Shown: positions 48,584 to 60,015 of the stretch, one piece after another | Numbering within the stretch: the stretch's first letter is position 1 | How the letters are laid out: each line of letters opens with the position of its first letter | From: Delphinapterus leucas | Lineage: Eukaryota; Chordata; Mammalia; Artiodactyla; Monodontidae | Reading direction: 5' to 3' | Assembly (NCBI RefSeq): GCF_002288925.2 | Contig: NW_022098076.1 | Span: 81,648,423 to 81,712,422 of the forward strand | DNA: 64,000 nt | Translations under genes and position numbers: made by a program | The notes under the pieces: generated by a model | The model's database searches: none | Told to the model about the DNA's origin: nothing | What the model saw: only the letters and a program-made list of their open reading frames with translations

Positions 48584-50365
48584 AGAAATTCCACAAAGTG
48601 TTGACATCTGTTAGATGCAGCTACAGGGGTGTCCACAATGTTATTTTCTGCACTCTTGTGCATATTTGAAATATTTCTTAATTAAAAGTAAAAACATAAC
48701 AATGAGATAGGATGCAAAATTCCTAGCTCAGAGCCTGGCCTGGAGGAGGCAGGTAGAAAACTTTGGTTCCCTCCCCATCTGTGCCCCTACTCCTCCCCTA
48801 TCTCCGTGGAACCCTCCACAAGGCCTCAGGCTTATGCCGCCCTTCACCGGTCGCCACCTGCCCTGCTTATGGATTTTTACCTGTTGCAAGACTTACCCGT
48901 TACCATCGCTTAAATGGTCAAAGTTTTGCTGGAACCACTGGTCCTTTTCATCCTTCACAGTTGATGGTGGAGGAGACCTATCTGTCTGGGGAGGAAGCTC
49001 TGGGCAGAGGAACAGAAGAGAAGCAGCAACGAGTGCAGCAGCCACCCAGGAGCTCGGGCCTCATTGTCCCCCTTGGAACAGCGTTCGCCCCGTTGCTCTA
49101 TCTACTGCCCCGATACAGGTTCCCCAGGCATTGGCACTTTGTCCTTGGCCCCTGGACCTTCTTGATGTCAACAGTTTAAGACGCCTCTAACCACCACCCT
49201 GTGATTTAGGGGACATTCTAGTAAAAACGGTCTAAATGTGGGAGAGGGTGACATCTAGAACTTTCCCACCAGCAAGAGGCAAAGCTGCCTAACAGTGGCC
49301 TCTCACTTGTTCTGCTGGGGAGGAGACCCCTGGTCTGTGGCTCCTAGGGCCACAGGAGCCCCTGAGGGTAAGGTGAGAGCAGAGGAGAAAAGTGCCTCCA
49401 TTGCCTTCCACTGAGCAGTTTCCTTGACTTTTTTCCTGGGCCTATGAACAACACTGCCTCTCTGTTGTCTCCTGCTGGATACCTCTAAACTCCAAACAGA
49501 AAATGACAAGATGCCAATGAAAGCACCACGAGCCCAGGATTGCACTGTGTCACCATCCTGCTTGAATCCAGGGCTCCTGAACCTTGAGTCTTCATGTCAT
49601 CTTTCCGATGTCCCTGGTTCTACTGATATCTGTCCCTTGCCAACTTCTCCCCCTGTTCCTCTTCCTTCCTCCTCATTCTTCATTATCTATCTGATTATCA
49701 ACCACAAACACTACTGAGTTCCTACAAAACTTCCAGGGCTTCCTTGAGAGCTAAGGGCTGTTGATGGGTTCCCCACCACCGAAAGAGCTTCCAATTTAGT
49801 TGAGAGAATAAGAACTACATGAAATGTTGCAAAAGCAATGCATGTACCTGTGCCGAGTATGAAGTGGGAGTGGTGATGCCTGATTCTTAGGGCATCCAGA
49901 GCCTCTTTGGACAGTCCTGGAGAGACTTGTCCACTCAGCACCTCCTAACAAGGCAGGAGCCCAGTCCAGGCCTTCAGAAAGATTGACTAGTTAGTAAGAA
50001 AGGTCAAAGTTTCAGGTGGTAATGGAGGCTTTTAATGGTACAAGAATCCTGCCCCCTTGAGCACTCAGTTGCTAGCATTTTTCAGAGCTGAAAACTAAAA
50101 GGAATACTGTAATTATAAGGAATAAGAGGGTATGAGTTTAGGAAGGGCCTCAGACATGCTGTCTTGGCACTGACCCAGAAATCAATAATTACACCCAAGA
50201 AATCAACCTCGCTCTGATGGAAGGGTATGCAGAATAAACAAGGACCATGGGTGTCATGTCCTCAGGAAACCCTAAGGAATCTGTTATCTGAGCATTACCC
50301 CAGAGCAGCTAAAGGATTCTCATCTTCCCAGTCTTAGTTCCACACAGGTTCCAACGAGCCATATT
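48584..50365. other. No gene recognised; GC-richer 48740-49560
   Basis: The forward strand is open for 138 codons at 48763-49179 and a second frame is open over the same bases. Neither shows a domain, signal peptide or periodicity I recognise. The remainder is unassigned. Confidence 0.4.
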
Positions 50366-50380
50366 AAAACAGGGAGTAAC

Positions 50381-50594
50381 GGGCTTCCCTGGTGGCGCAG
50401 TGGTTGAGAGTCCGCCTGCCAATGCAGGGGACATGGGTTCGTGCCCCGGTCAGGGAAGATCCCACATGCCGCGGAGCGGCTAGGCCCGTGAGCCGTGGCC
50501 GCTGAGCCTGTGCGTCCGGAGCCTGTGCTCCGCAACGGGAGAGGCCACAGCAGTGAGAGGCCTGCGTACCGCAAAAACAAAACAACAACAAAAA
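50381..50594 (+). mobile_element. CHR-type SINE, short form
   Basis: GGGCTTCCCTGGTGGCGCAG head, GTTCGTGCCCCGGTCAGGG, GCGTACCGC and a complex A/C tail. The 13-bp TSD AAAACAGGGAGTA lies at 50366-50378 and 50595-50607. Confidence 0.96.
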
Positions 50595-50607
50595 AAAACA
50601 GGGAGTA

Positions 50608-50939
50608 GCTTTAACATTAGTCATCTCTTGCCTGAGTCCTCTAGTGTTTTTCCTGGAAGATTAGAATGATATCATTGTTCAGGATGTGTTTCAAACTAAC
50701 AGTTCAGAGATCCTTATTTGATCAGGCAACTCCTCCTTTTAAACAGCAGGTAGCTTATGTATTCTAGGATCCTGATTTGTTCTTTATCTGAGTTATTGCT
50801 GAGAATATCTGAATAAGGCCTAGATTCTTATTTTTAACCAATAAAAACAATAAGACCTGTATTTGCCCTCTACAAACACATACTCCTTCCATGCTCAGCA
50901 AAGAACGTTCCTGTTCAGTAGTAGATAACAACATGAAAA
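50608..50939. other. No feature seen
   Basis: Unassigned AT-rich sequence. Confidence 0.5.
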
Positions 50940-51510
50940 GTTATGAGCACTGCCCCGGTGTTCACTGCGGTACCATTTACAGTAGCCAAGACATGGAAGC
51001 AGCCTAAGTGTCCACTGCCAGGTGAACGGATAACTAAGATGTGGCACATATATGTATAATGGAATATTGCTCAGCCATAAATAAAGAATGAAATAATGCC
51101 ATTTGCAGCAACATGGATGGACCTAGAGATTATCATACTAAGTGAAGTAAGTCGGACAAAGACAAATATCATATGATATCACTTATATTGTGGAATCTAA
51201 AAAAAAAATGATTTAAATGAACTTTTTTATAGAACAGAAATAGACTCACAGACATAGAAAACAAACTTATGGCTACCAAAGGGGAAAGGAGGGGGAGATA
51301 AATTAGGAGTTTGGGATTAACAGGTACACACTACTATATATAAAATAGATAACCAACAAGGTCCTACTGTAGAGCACAGGGAACTATATTCAATATCTTG
51401 TATGTAGATAACCTATAAGGGAAAAGAATCTGTACCTTGCTGTACACCTGAAACTAACACAACATTGTAAATTAACTATACTTCAATTTTTAAAAAGTTA
51501 AAAAAATAAA
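50940..51510 (+). mobile_element. L1 3' end
   Basis: Starts in the ORF2 C-terminus (GCGGTACCATTTACAGTAGC), with AACATGGATGGACCTAGAGA and ACACCTGAAACTAACACAAC, and ends TTCAATTTTTAAAAAG. Tail partly decayed. Confidence 0.9.
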
Positions 51511-51736
51511 GACACCAGGAAAAAGAAAAGGAATGGCCACTGAGATGAAGAAGTAAGAGAATGATGTCCAATTAGAAATAATAAGATTCCAGGAAGAAAT
51601 ATTATAAGAACAACTTCTCATGAAAATAGTGCCATAGCCACACCCACAGATGGCCTTCAAGAAGCGAACAAATTACAGAGGCTCCTGATGAGAAAGAAAC
51701 TGGTGAAAATTGCGTAAGAGGCAGATGACATTTAAC
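51511..51736. other. No feature seen
   Basis: Unassigned. Confidence 0.5.
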
Positions 51737-51748
51737 ATCCATGATTTT

Positions 51749-51953
51749 GGGCCTCCCTGGTGGCGCAGTGGTTGGGAGTCCGCCTGCCGATGCAGGGGGC
51801 GCGGGTTCGTGCCTCGGTGTGGGAGGATCCCGCGTGCCGCGGAGCGGCTGGGCCCGTGAGCCGTGGCCGCTGGGCCTGCACGTCCGGAGCCTGCGCTCCG
51901 CAGCAGGAGAGGCCACGGCAGTGAGAAGCCCGCGTACCGCAAAAAAAAAAAAA
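51749..51953 (+). mobile_element. CHR-type SINE, short form
   Basis: GGGCCTCCCTGGTGGCGCAG head, GCGCGGGTTCGTGCCTCGG, CCGCGTACCGC and an A14 tail. TSD ATCCATGAT lies at 51737-51745 and 51954-51962. Very CpG-rich. Confidence 0.95.
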
Positions 51954-52112
51954 ATCCATGATCTTCTCATGCCAGGGGTAGGGGTGCTATTTTTTAAGCA
52001 CAAAAAAAGGTTTATGTTAGTTTAGAATCAATGTAAAGTTTTTCCTGCCACTAATATTTTATTTATTTTAATTTTCAGTGGTTGGGAATGTTCTCCCTAA
52101 ATAAGGTTTACA

Positions 52113-52220
52113 GGGGAATTCCCTGGCCGTTCAGTGGTTAGGACCCAGAGCTTTCACTGCCATGGCCTGGGTTCAATCCCTGGCTGGGGAGCTAAGATCC
52201 TGCAAACCATATATATATAT
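52113..52220 (+). mobile_element. Short CHR-related SINE
   Basis: GGGGAATTCCCTGGCCGTTC head, GGGTTCAATCCCTGGCTGGG, GCTAAGATCCTGCAAACC. TSD GGTTTACA lies at 52105-52112 and 52221-52228. The tail is ATAT-rich instead of poly-A and forms a palindrome with the TSD. Confidence 0.85.
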
Positions 52221-52225
52221 GGTTT
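52204..52225. other. 22-bp perfect palindrome
   Basis: AAACCATATAT followed directly by ATATATGGTTT, at the junction of SINE tail and downstream TSD. Confidence 0.9.
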
Positions 52226-52228
52226 ACA

Positions 52229-52818
52229 AAGTATTTAACCTGATTTTGTAATAATCCTCTTACCACCCCAACCAAGTGTGCTAAATCAAACTCAGAGGCA
52301 GCTCCAGTCATCTTTGACAATTAAATTCAGAGAGATTTTTAATATTTACCCTGAAGGGATGTCTAAAACCCTTTAGAGTTCCTAGGATTTAATCTAACAT
52401 GTGTCCTGCTATTTTCAGTATTTGGCCTCAAAGCTACTATATTCAACTCATCTGAGAAAAATAGGTGTGGATTAGAGACACTTAGTGACACTGGCCCCTT
52501 CCTTACTTCTAATCGTTTGGGGTGGTTTTTTGCCCACTTTGGGTTAATGCAGAGTTCTGTTTTGTTTTGATTTTAGTATAAATTCTTGTAAATATATATA
52601 AAGCAACGAAACAAGAAAAAGAAAGAATTGATCAAAAGTAGGTGAAGGTAGCTAATTCATACTGAAATGAAGTATTACAGAATCAATGCCCAGAAGAAAA
52701 CACTTCTATCTCTGACCACAAGGTGGCAATAGTACCCTACTCATATCATATAGATAACCGATGCTCTGAGAATTTGTGAATACTCATTAAATCGGGGAAA
52801 ATGTACATCTGTGACTCT
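52229..52818. other. No gene; CTCF-like site inside
   Basis: Unassigned sequence apart from the motif at 52713-52731. Confidence 0.45.
52713..52731 (+). promoter_or_regulatory. Candidate CTCF-binding motif
   Basis: TGACCACAAGGTGGCAATA matches the known CTCF core CCAC-N-AGGTGGCA closely. It lies in non-repeat sequence. Occupancy is inferred only. Confidence 0.35.
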
Positions 52819-53130
52819 ATTTCTGTTCTGTAAATGAGTCACAGATGTAGAGAACAAACTTATGGTTAGTGGGTGGTTGGGGGAGGGATAAACTCCGAGA
52901 TTGAGATTGACATATATGCACTAATATATATAAAATAGATAACTAATAAGGACCTACTGTATAGCACAGGGAACTCTACTCAGTATTCTGTAATGACCTA
53001 CTTGGGAAAAGGATCTAAAAAAGAGTGGATATATGTATATGTATAACTGAATCACTTTGCTGTACACCTGAAACTAACACAACATTGTAAATCAACTACA
53101 CTCCAAGAAAAATTTTAAAAAACAAAAAAC
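52819..53130 (+). mobile_element. L1 3' end
   Basis: GAGTCACAGATGTAGAGAAC, GCACTAATATATATAAAATA, CCTACTGTATAGCACAGGGA, ACACCTGAAACTAACACAAC and CACTCCAAGAAAAATT plus an A-rich tail. Confidence 0.9.
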
Positions 53131-53461
53131 GATGAGAATGTATATTGCGGATGTGTGACACATTTTCCCCATTGAGGTCAAGATTTTTTTTCAACGGAAT
53201 TGAATTGTATGAATATTTACTGAATGCTAGTCTGAGGGAAGCCCACACACAGTTCCTTGGTTTTGATATAGTCCTTCCAGGATCACTTCCACACATAGTA
53301 TAGGCTTGAGGAACAAGATGGAAACTTGAGTGGGTCCTCAGCATCATTTAAGGTTGTACTGGCTTGCAGAGCTCTAGTAAGGCGTGGTCTTGGAAGCTTC
53401 CCAAATGAGAATCATCTAAAATTTGCTCCTTGTGATAAGGTACCACAAATAGCCGGGGTTC
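53131..53461. other. No feature seen
   Basis: Unassigned. Confidence 0.5.
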
Positions 53462-53477
53462 TTTAAGACCAGCTTTC

Positions 53478-53760
53478 GGGCTTCCCTGATGGCGCAGGGG
53501 TTGGGAATCTGCCTGCCAATGCAAGGGACACGGGTTCGATCCCTGGTCCGGGAAGATCCCACATGCCGCGGAGCAGCTAAGCCCGTGGTTCACAACTACT
53601 AGAGCCCACGCAACGAGAGCCCATGCTCCACAACAAGAGAAGCCACCGCAATGAGAAGCCTGCGTACCACAGCGAAGAGTAGCCCCCGCTCTCCGCAACT
53701 AGAGAAAGACCGCAAGCAGCAACGAAGACCCAATGCAGCCAAAAATAAATAAGTAAATAA
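53478..53760 (+). mobile_element. CHR-type SINE, long form
   Basis: GGGCTTCCCTGATGGCGCAG head, GGGTTCGATCCCTGGTCCGG, CAACTACTAGAGCCCACGC, CAATGCAGCCAAAAATAAAT tail. The 16-bp TSD TTTAAGACCAGCTTTC/TTTAAAACCAGCTTTC lies at 53462-53477 and 53761-53776. Confidence 0.95.
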
Positions 53761-53776
53761 TTTAAAACCAGCTTTC

Positions 53777-54379
53777 TTTTCTCCTGTTCTTGCAGACGGC
53801 CTGGCTTGAACCTGACCTCCCTCCATACAGACCCCACCCTGACCCTTCAGAAGTGTCGTCCTCCCTGACTGGCAAGTGACTGTGACACTACAAGACATGG
53901 TTTGGGACTCTAGCCCTACTCCCTGTGGGTGGTAGCTCTGTACCCATCTCCCTCACTATTGGCCATGCCTTGTCCCTGGACTGGCTGTTGCTGCTCCCAG
54001 CTTGCTCTCTGGGATGGAGATACTGGCATAGCCCACCCACTGGAAACCCACCCACTTACCCAAGCCAAGCCTCAATACCATCTTTTCTTTAAGAAGTGCA
54101 TTCTAACGTAAGACAATTAACTCGAGGCCATTTGAACAAACGCCAGAACAGAGTATCGTAAAGAGTATGTATTTCTTTGAGCTTGATGAGATTTTGTGTG
54201 TAGGTATTTTTCATTCATTCAAAACACAATCATTTTTCTCCCCACTGAGAAGAACATATCGAACCTTCCACAGCCACCCTCTCACCAAGTTCATTCTCTG
54301 CCGCTGCTGTGTTCTTTTAACTGTTCCATGCCACCTCCATCAAAAAGTACTGGGCCCCTTTGTGGTTCTCGGGAGCCAG
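53777..54379. other. No feature seen
   Basis: C- and T-rich, unassigned. Short frames only. Confidence 0.5.
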
Positions 54380-54550
54380 GCTGTCTAGGTTGGTAATCCT
54401 AGTTTAGACATTTACCAGCAGAATGCCCTTGGGCGAGTTACCTAAGCTAGCTAAGACACCACCAAATCAGAAGGTCCAGGGTTCACACATGCGAAGGACG
54501 TGGCACAAGGCCAGGCACTAAACAAGCGCTTGGTGAACAGCCACCATCAT
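54380..54550 (+). repeat. Possible MIR fragment
   Basis: CTAGTTTAGACATTTACCAG, CCCTTGGGCGAGTTACCTAA and AGGCACTAAACAAGCGCTTG fit MIR blocks at the right spacing. Confidence 0.5.
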
Positions 54551-54689
54551 ATTCTCACTGTTCTGTACGTCTGGAAATAGTTTCTTCATTTGGATTAAGC
54601 GTGTCTTTTTCTTCTGATGCTTTGACATCTGGGGCCTTGCTGACCCTGGAGAGACTGCCCCCCTTAGGACTAGCCAATTCCTAGAGATA

Positions 54690-55100
54690 GTTGAAGACTC
54701 ACGTGAGAACATGCCTTTCACTGACAATCCAACCAGTCCAGAGTCCACATCCAATCACCTCCTTTATCTTTCCCTCACGGAGCTCGCACACTGGACCACT
54801 ATGCCCAGTCTTACTCAACCCAGGGCCAGGTACCAGACAACTAGACACAGTTCTACCCAGAGTCTGCTGAAATTATTCAAACTAGCCAATCCTAAACCTG
54901 ATCACTTTGCCTCACCTGTTCCTTCCATGGAAACCACAATAAAGGTTCTTGCCCACGTTTTCTCTCTCCGCCTCTGGTCTGATCAAACCTGGTGCCATGT
55001 GGCCCCACACGGCATGGTGTGCTCCCCCTCCTCTTGGGAACTGAGAGTAATAAATTATCTGTTCGTGGCAGTCATCTTCTGAAGTACTGGTCTCCCCATG
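54690..55100 (+). mobile_element. LTR-like fragment
   Basis: ACCACAATAAAGGTTCTTGC (polyadenylation signal), CGCCTCTGGTCTGATCAAAC, GGCATGGTGTGCTCCC and AACTGAGAGTAATAAATT resemble a class I ERV R-U5. The left end is unclear. Confidence 0.45.
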
Positions 55101-57231
55101 CATGGATACTAATAAAACGTACATTTTAGATTCAAGATAGCCTTGAGATATTGATATTGTCAATGTTATTAGAATTAAACTCTACCCATAGACATAATTG
55201 CCAATGTAATTCATAGAATTACTATCTAACATCTATTGTGAGCTAAACACCCTACTATGTGATTTGGGTATACAATAATTTAAAACAGTCTGTAGTTTTC
55301 CTGATCTTATCACCTCTTAGAGGAATCAGATACATGTGTAACATAAATAACAGGGATGACAGAACAAACTGTGATCACTGCAATTACAGAGATACGAGGA
55401 AATCATGAGAGGGCAGGAAAAATAATAATTCATCCTAGGAGGACATTTCCATTATTAATGGACTCCAACATTTTCATTTTCTCTCAAATATTCTACATGC
55501 CTTTATTCTACACAACTAAGCCTTTTCAATGCAATGTGGGAATTGATAAACACTTAAAATTCACTGTTTAAAAAACCTAGCACTTCCTTGATTCATTCAA
55601 GTAAACCATTGCCACCTGACAAGATGTTATGTTCCTGTAACACACATTATGAACCTTTACTGGCCACAATTACTTCAAAGACAGAAATGAAGTGTCAGAA
55701 CTTGTTTATACTTGGAAAACTCAGTTATACTATATACGTGGGCAACTTGTATTTGGCGTCCAACTAGCCTGGCCTAGTGACAACCTAGTAGGTTCACTTG
55801 GCATAAAGTTTACCTCGAACTGAAAATAAGCAAAAAGTATTTAGAGATTTCTTTAAATCCTTCTATTATACAATTTGACTGCCTCTGTCGATTATCATTT
55901 TTTTCACTTAAGGGTGATTTTTATGATGAATAAAGTATGGCACACACATAAGGATCTCCTTACCATGAATATTCACTAAGCATTGGCATCTTCCTGTGAT
56001 GTAGGGGAGGCATCTCACATCTTACATAAGAGTACTGTAGGGATTATTAATATATGGTTTCTGGATAGCCCCACTCAGATTTCTTCATGAGGATCACTCC
56101 CAATGGCAGGTGTCTTTCCTGCCTTTTTCCAGTTGCTGTCTCCTTCTTTTTGAGGTCAAAATAGCCCAGAAAGGACATGGCTTTCCATCCACGGACCCTC
56201 TTCCTGCTGTGCCAATGCAAGTGTTCTTGAGCTCCCTGTTAGCCCACATGGTGCCCTCTGTAAATCAGAAAAAGACAACTCTCAGTGCCACCCCTGGGAA
56301 ATTGTCCTAGCAAACAGGGGTTCATGTGTGTTCAAATGGTGAAGGCAGCCCTGGCGTGTGCACATACAACCTGTACCATATGATAAGCCCTGCTCACACC
56401 TGTGAAAGAGAAATGTACATTCCTTGCCTATCTCAGCACTGGGTGCCGATGTCCAGGACTGTCTGACAAAAAGCGTAGTGTTTTCCAATTAATAATACAG
56501 GACCAAGGTTTGTGAATTCTTTGCATTTTTAATTATGTAAGGTTCCAGATTATTCCAGTCAGAACCTCACTTCCTGTCACTTGCATCCTGATGAACTTTC
56601 TGAACAAGAGCAAAAAGATGAAGCTTACACTGGCAGAATGAAAACATCCCCAGATCTTAACCCCTAATAGTGGGCTGGGATTTGTGTGTTGAGTTGTCAT
56701 TTTTGTTTTTCCTTCCCTTTCCTTATCCTTCTAACCACGGATACATTTTTATTAAGGAAAGGACAAGGGGAGATGAAGAAGCATGAATAGAGCATCTCCA
56801 TCTACATTTTTGGAGTGTAGTATATTGCTGTGAACATTTCTGTGGGCATCAGTGGAAGTTAATCACCAAATCAAATGAATGAGGCAAATAACGTGTATCG
56901 TTACAAGCAACCAAGTAAGGTTTGCATAGGTTCATTCATCAATACCACCTACTCGTTAATATTCTTTGTGGGGTCAAAGTAGTAAGTTTAAAATAGTGTT
57001 AATAGTGAATAATAATATTAGAGTTTTCTTAAAAATGAATTTATATTACTTTCATATGACAGAATCTCATACTTAAACCATGTGCTCATTACGTCTTGCC
57101 CTCACCAAACACATACATGCACACACACACGTACATATACATACACTATTTAATTTGGTGAGAGTCAAAATGAGAGCATATGCCTTGAGGACATACAGCA
57201 CCTCTACGTTTTTCTATGAAAAGAGTTGAGA
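55101..57231. other. No gene or repeat recognised
   Basis: Over 2 kb of AT-rich sequence without a recognised repeat. Frames are under 75 codons. A short CA/CACG run lies at about 57117-57130. Confidence 0.45.
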
Positions 57232-57690
57232 ATCATGCTGCACTCGTTTCCTGTGGCTGCTATAACAAATTACCATGAACTTAGTGATTTAAGTCAACGT
57301 GAATTTATTAATATTATCGTAAAATTCTGGAGGCCAGAAGTTCGAAATAGGTTTGACAGGATGAAAACCAAGATGTTGGCAAGGCTGGCTCTTCTGGAGG
57401 CTCTAGGGAAGGGCCTGCTTCCTTGCCTTTTCCACGTTCTAGAAGCTACCTGCTCATGACTCCTTCCTCGCATCACATCACCTCTGCCTCTTCTGTAGTC
57501 AAGGGTCCCTCTTATAAGAACACTTGTGGTTACATTTAGACCCCAGGGGAAAACCCAGAATAATCTCCTCGTCTCACCACTCTTAACTTAATCACATCTG
57601 CAAAGTCCTTTTCATCATATCAAGTAACATTCACAGATTCCAGGGCTTAGGAACTGTGTATCTTTGGGGGCCATTATTCAGCCATATATT
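57232..57690 (-). mobile_element. MaLR/ERVL-type LTR, reversed
   Basis: Forward text CTCGTTTCCTGTGGCTGCTA, AACAAATTACCATGAACTTA, TCTGGAGGCCAGAAGTTCG, CTCTTATAAGAACACTTGTG and AACTTAATCACATCTGCAAA is the reverse of an MLT1-like LTR. Confidence 0.7.
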
Positions 57691-57699
57691 CACAAAGAG

Positions 57700-57960
57700 T
57701 AAGGTAATGAAGAGTCAGGAATTCCAGATCAGACAGCCTGGGCTCTTTCTACTTGTTGTGCAAGTTACTTATACTCTGCCTCAGTTTCCTCATTTGTTAA
57801 ATGAGGATAATAATTGTACCTCCTTTGTAGAGCTGTTGTGAGGATTAAATGAGTTAATATATGTAAAAATCTTAGAAACTGAACTGTACAAGAAAAAAGT
57901 CTTAGAACAGTGCCTTGGATACATTGAGTGTTCATTATGTTTGAGTGATGATCATTATCC
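57700..57960 (+). repeat. MIR, near full length
   Basis: CAGACAGCCTGGGCTC, CTGCCTCAGTTTCCTCATTT, AAATGAGGATAATAATTGTA, GAGGATTAAATGAGTTAATA and CTTAGAACAGTGCCTTGGAT follow the whole MIR core and 3' end. Confidence 0.9.
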
Positions 57961-57988
57961 TACTAAAGACTTGTGCATCCGCTTGGCA

Positions 57989-58031
57989 GACAAACAGACA
58001 GACAGACACACACACACACATGCACACACAC
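57989..58031. repeat. (GACA)n(CA)n microsatellite
   Basis: CAGACAGACAGACA passes directly into ACACACACACACA with one TG interruption. Confidence 0.9.
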
Positions 58032-59139
58032 CTCAGCATCCCTTTCTCTTGTCTCCAGGTCCTCACCTTAGTTCCAGGCCCAAAGTCAGTGAGCTCTGGC
58101 TCTGAGCCCATGTTGGCTAAGGCACCATGTCTAAGATTCTCCCCATGGCAACTCATCTGAGAGCATCAGGGAATTTGGTTCAGCTCTTGTCACATTAAAC
58201 AAAAGATCCTGCTTCCATGGTCATTGGCAACTGAGAGCAAGATCTTGGCCTGATTCTTGTCCCTACTCGTGCTCCTGTGATCAGCTTCCATCCCAGTAGA
58301 CTCACTCCTTCCTTCTACCCCAACTGCCCCTTGTCTGCAAAATAAAATCACTGATCAGGGACACAGCCCTCTTTTCTTCCTTCAGTCTCTCTCTTGGGAC
58401 AGAACGGCACCCCCAGTCACTCTCAGCTCTCCGAATCCCTCACTCATCCTGTGGAAGTTGACCTCGCTGGATCTTTTTGTGACTGTAACCCAGGGATAAC
58501 TGAGCAGAAACCACAGAGCTATCGACTCAAAGAAGCAAAGCCTTTGCCTTCCGTAAAGACATCTGAGATTCTGGCACCTCTTTCTTAATAAGAGGTTGCC
58601 TTTTCCCGGGCACCCTCTGCCTCACTCCTCTTGGAGCGAGGGAACTGGTCCACCACAACTGACAGCCATGAGGATATTGGTTTATTTCACTATGTACCTT
58701 TCCATTTTCATCCACCTCTGTAGCCTCTCTGCAGAAGTGAACTTACAAAACCTAACAAAGTCACAGAAATTGATCATCTTCATTTCAGTACAATATAGGA
58801 CAGAAAAATGTCAGCCTGTAGTATAACTGAATGGTGTGAACATATTGAGTTCAAGAGGTGACAGGGGTGGCACTTTTCAGACTTAATAAAGAGTTCCCAG
58901 AACACAGCTATACTTTCACCTCTTTCCAAAATTATGCTCACAACAGAAGAAGAAAGTTCCTTATGAAGCAGAATTTAATTGCCTCATTGGAATACCTCAT
59001 TTTCATATGCAAAATGCAAAATAGTCCCAAATTCAAATTTCACACTAAGTTACTCAGCCTCACCAAGACTTTCATGGGTGAAACTGAAAGCAGACTCTGG
59101 TCCCCATCAGTGCGGGAGAAACCACTGAATAACCATTTA
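58032..59139. other. No gene recognised
   Basis: Unassigned. The forward frame at 58858-59193 (111 codons) overlaps the estimated L1 start and shows nothing recognisable. Confidence 0.45.
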
Positions 59140-60015
59140 AGGAGGCAATTGACTCCCTCTTGCAAGAGTACTGGAGTCACAGCTAACTGCTGAACAATCA
59201 TCGACAGGGAGATACTGGAACTCACCAAAAAAGATACCCCACATCCAAAGACAAAGGAGAAGCCACAGTGAAATGGTAGGAGGGGCACAATCACAATAAA
59301 ATCAAATCCCATAACTGCTGGGTGGGTGACTCACAAACTGGAGAACACTTATACCACAGAAGTCTACCCACTGGAGTGAAGGTTCTGAGCCCCACATCAA
59401 GATTCTCAACCTGGGGGTCCGGCAACAGGAGGAGGAATTCCCAGAGAATCCGACTTTGAAGCCTAGTGGGATTTCATTGCAGGACTTCAACAGGACTGGG
59501 GGAAAGAGAGAGTCCACACTTGGAGGGCACACACAAAGTAGTGTGCACATCAAGACCCAGGGGAAAGGAGCAGTGACCCCATAGGAGACTGAACCATACC
59601 TACCTGCAAGTTTTGGAAGGCCTCCTGCAGAAGTAGGGGGTGGCTGTGGCTCACCACAGGGACAAGGACACTGGCAGCAGAAGTTCTGGGAAGTACTCCT
59701 TGGCATAACCCTTCCTGGAGTCCACAATTAGCCCCACCAAAGAGCCTCTAGGCTCCAGTGTTGAGTCACCTCACAGCAAGCAACCAACACGAGGGAACTC
59801 AGCCTCACCCATTAGCAGACAAGCTGATTAAAGTTTTACTGAGGTCTGCCCACCAGAGCAACACCCAGCTCTACCCACCACCAGTCCCTCCCATCAGAAG
59901 CTTACACAAGCCTCTTAGATAGCCTCATCCTCCAGACGGCAGACAGCAGAAGAAAGAAGAACTACAATCCTGCAGCCTATGGAACAAAAACCACATTCAC
60001 AGAGAGAAAGACAAA
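59140..60015 (+). promoter_or_regulatory. 5'UTR/promoter region of L1 copy C
   Basis: About 0.87 kb precedes ORF1. It has CA- and GGGG-rich blocks such as GGGTGGGTGACTCACAAACT (59320 area), is shorter than the 5'UTR of copy A, and does not align with most of it by eye. Promoter function is inferred from family knowledge. Confidence 0.65.

Noticed and set aside
48763..49179. 138-codon forward frame as a host gene
   Set aside because: No domain, no start context or splice pattern I can support, and another frame is open over the same GC-rich bases.
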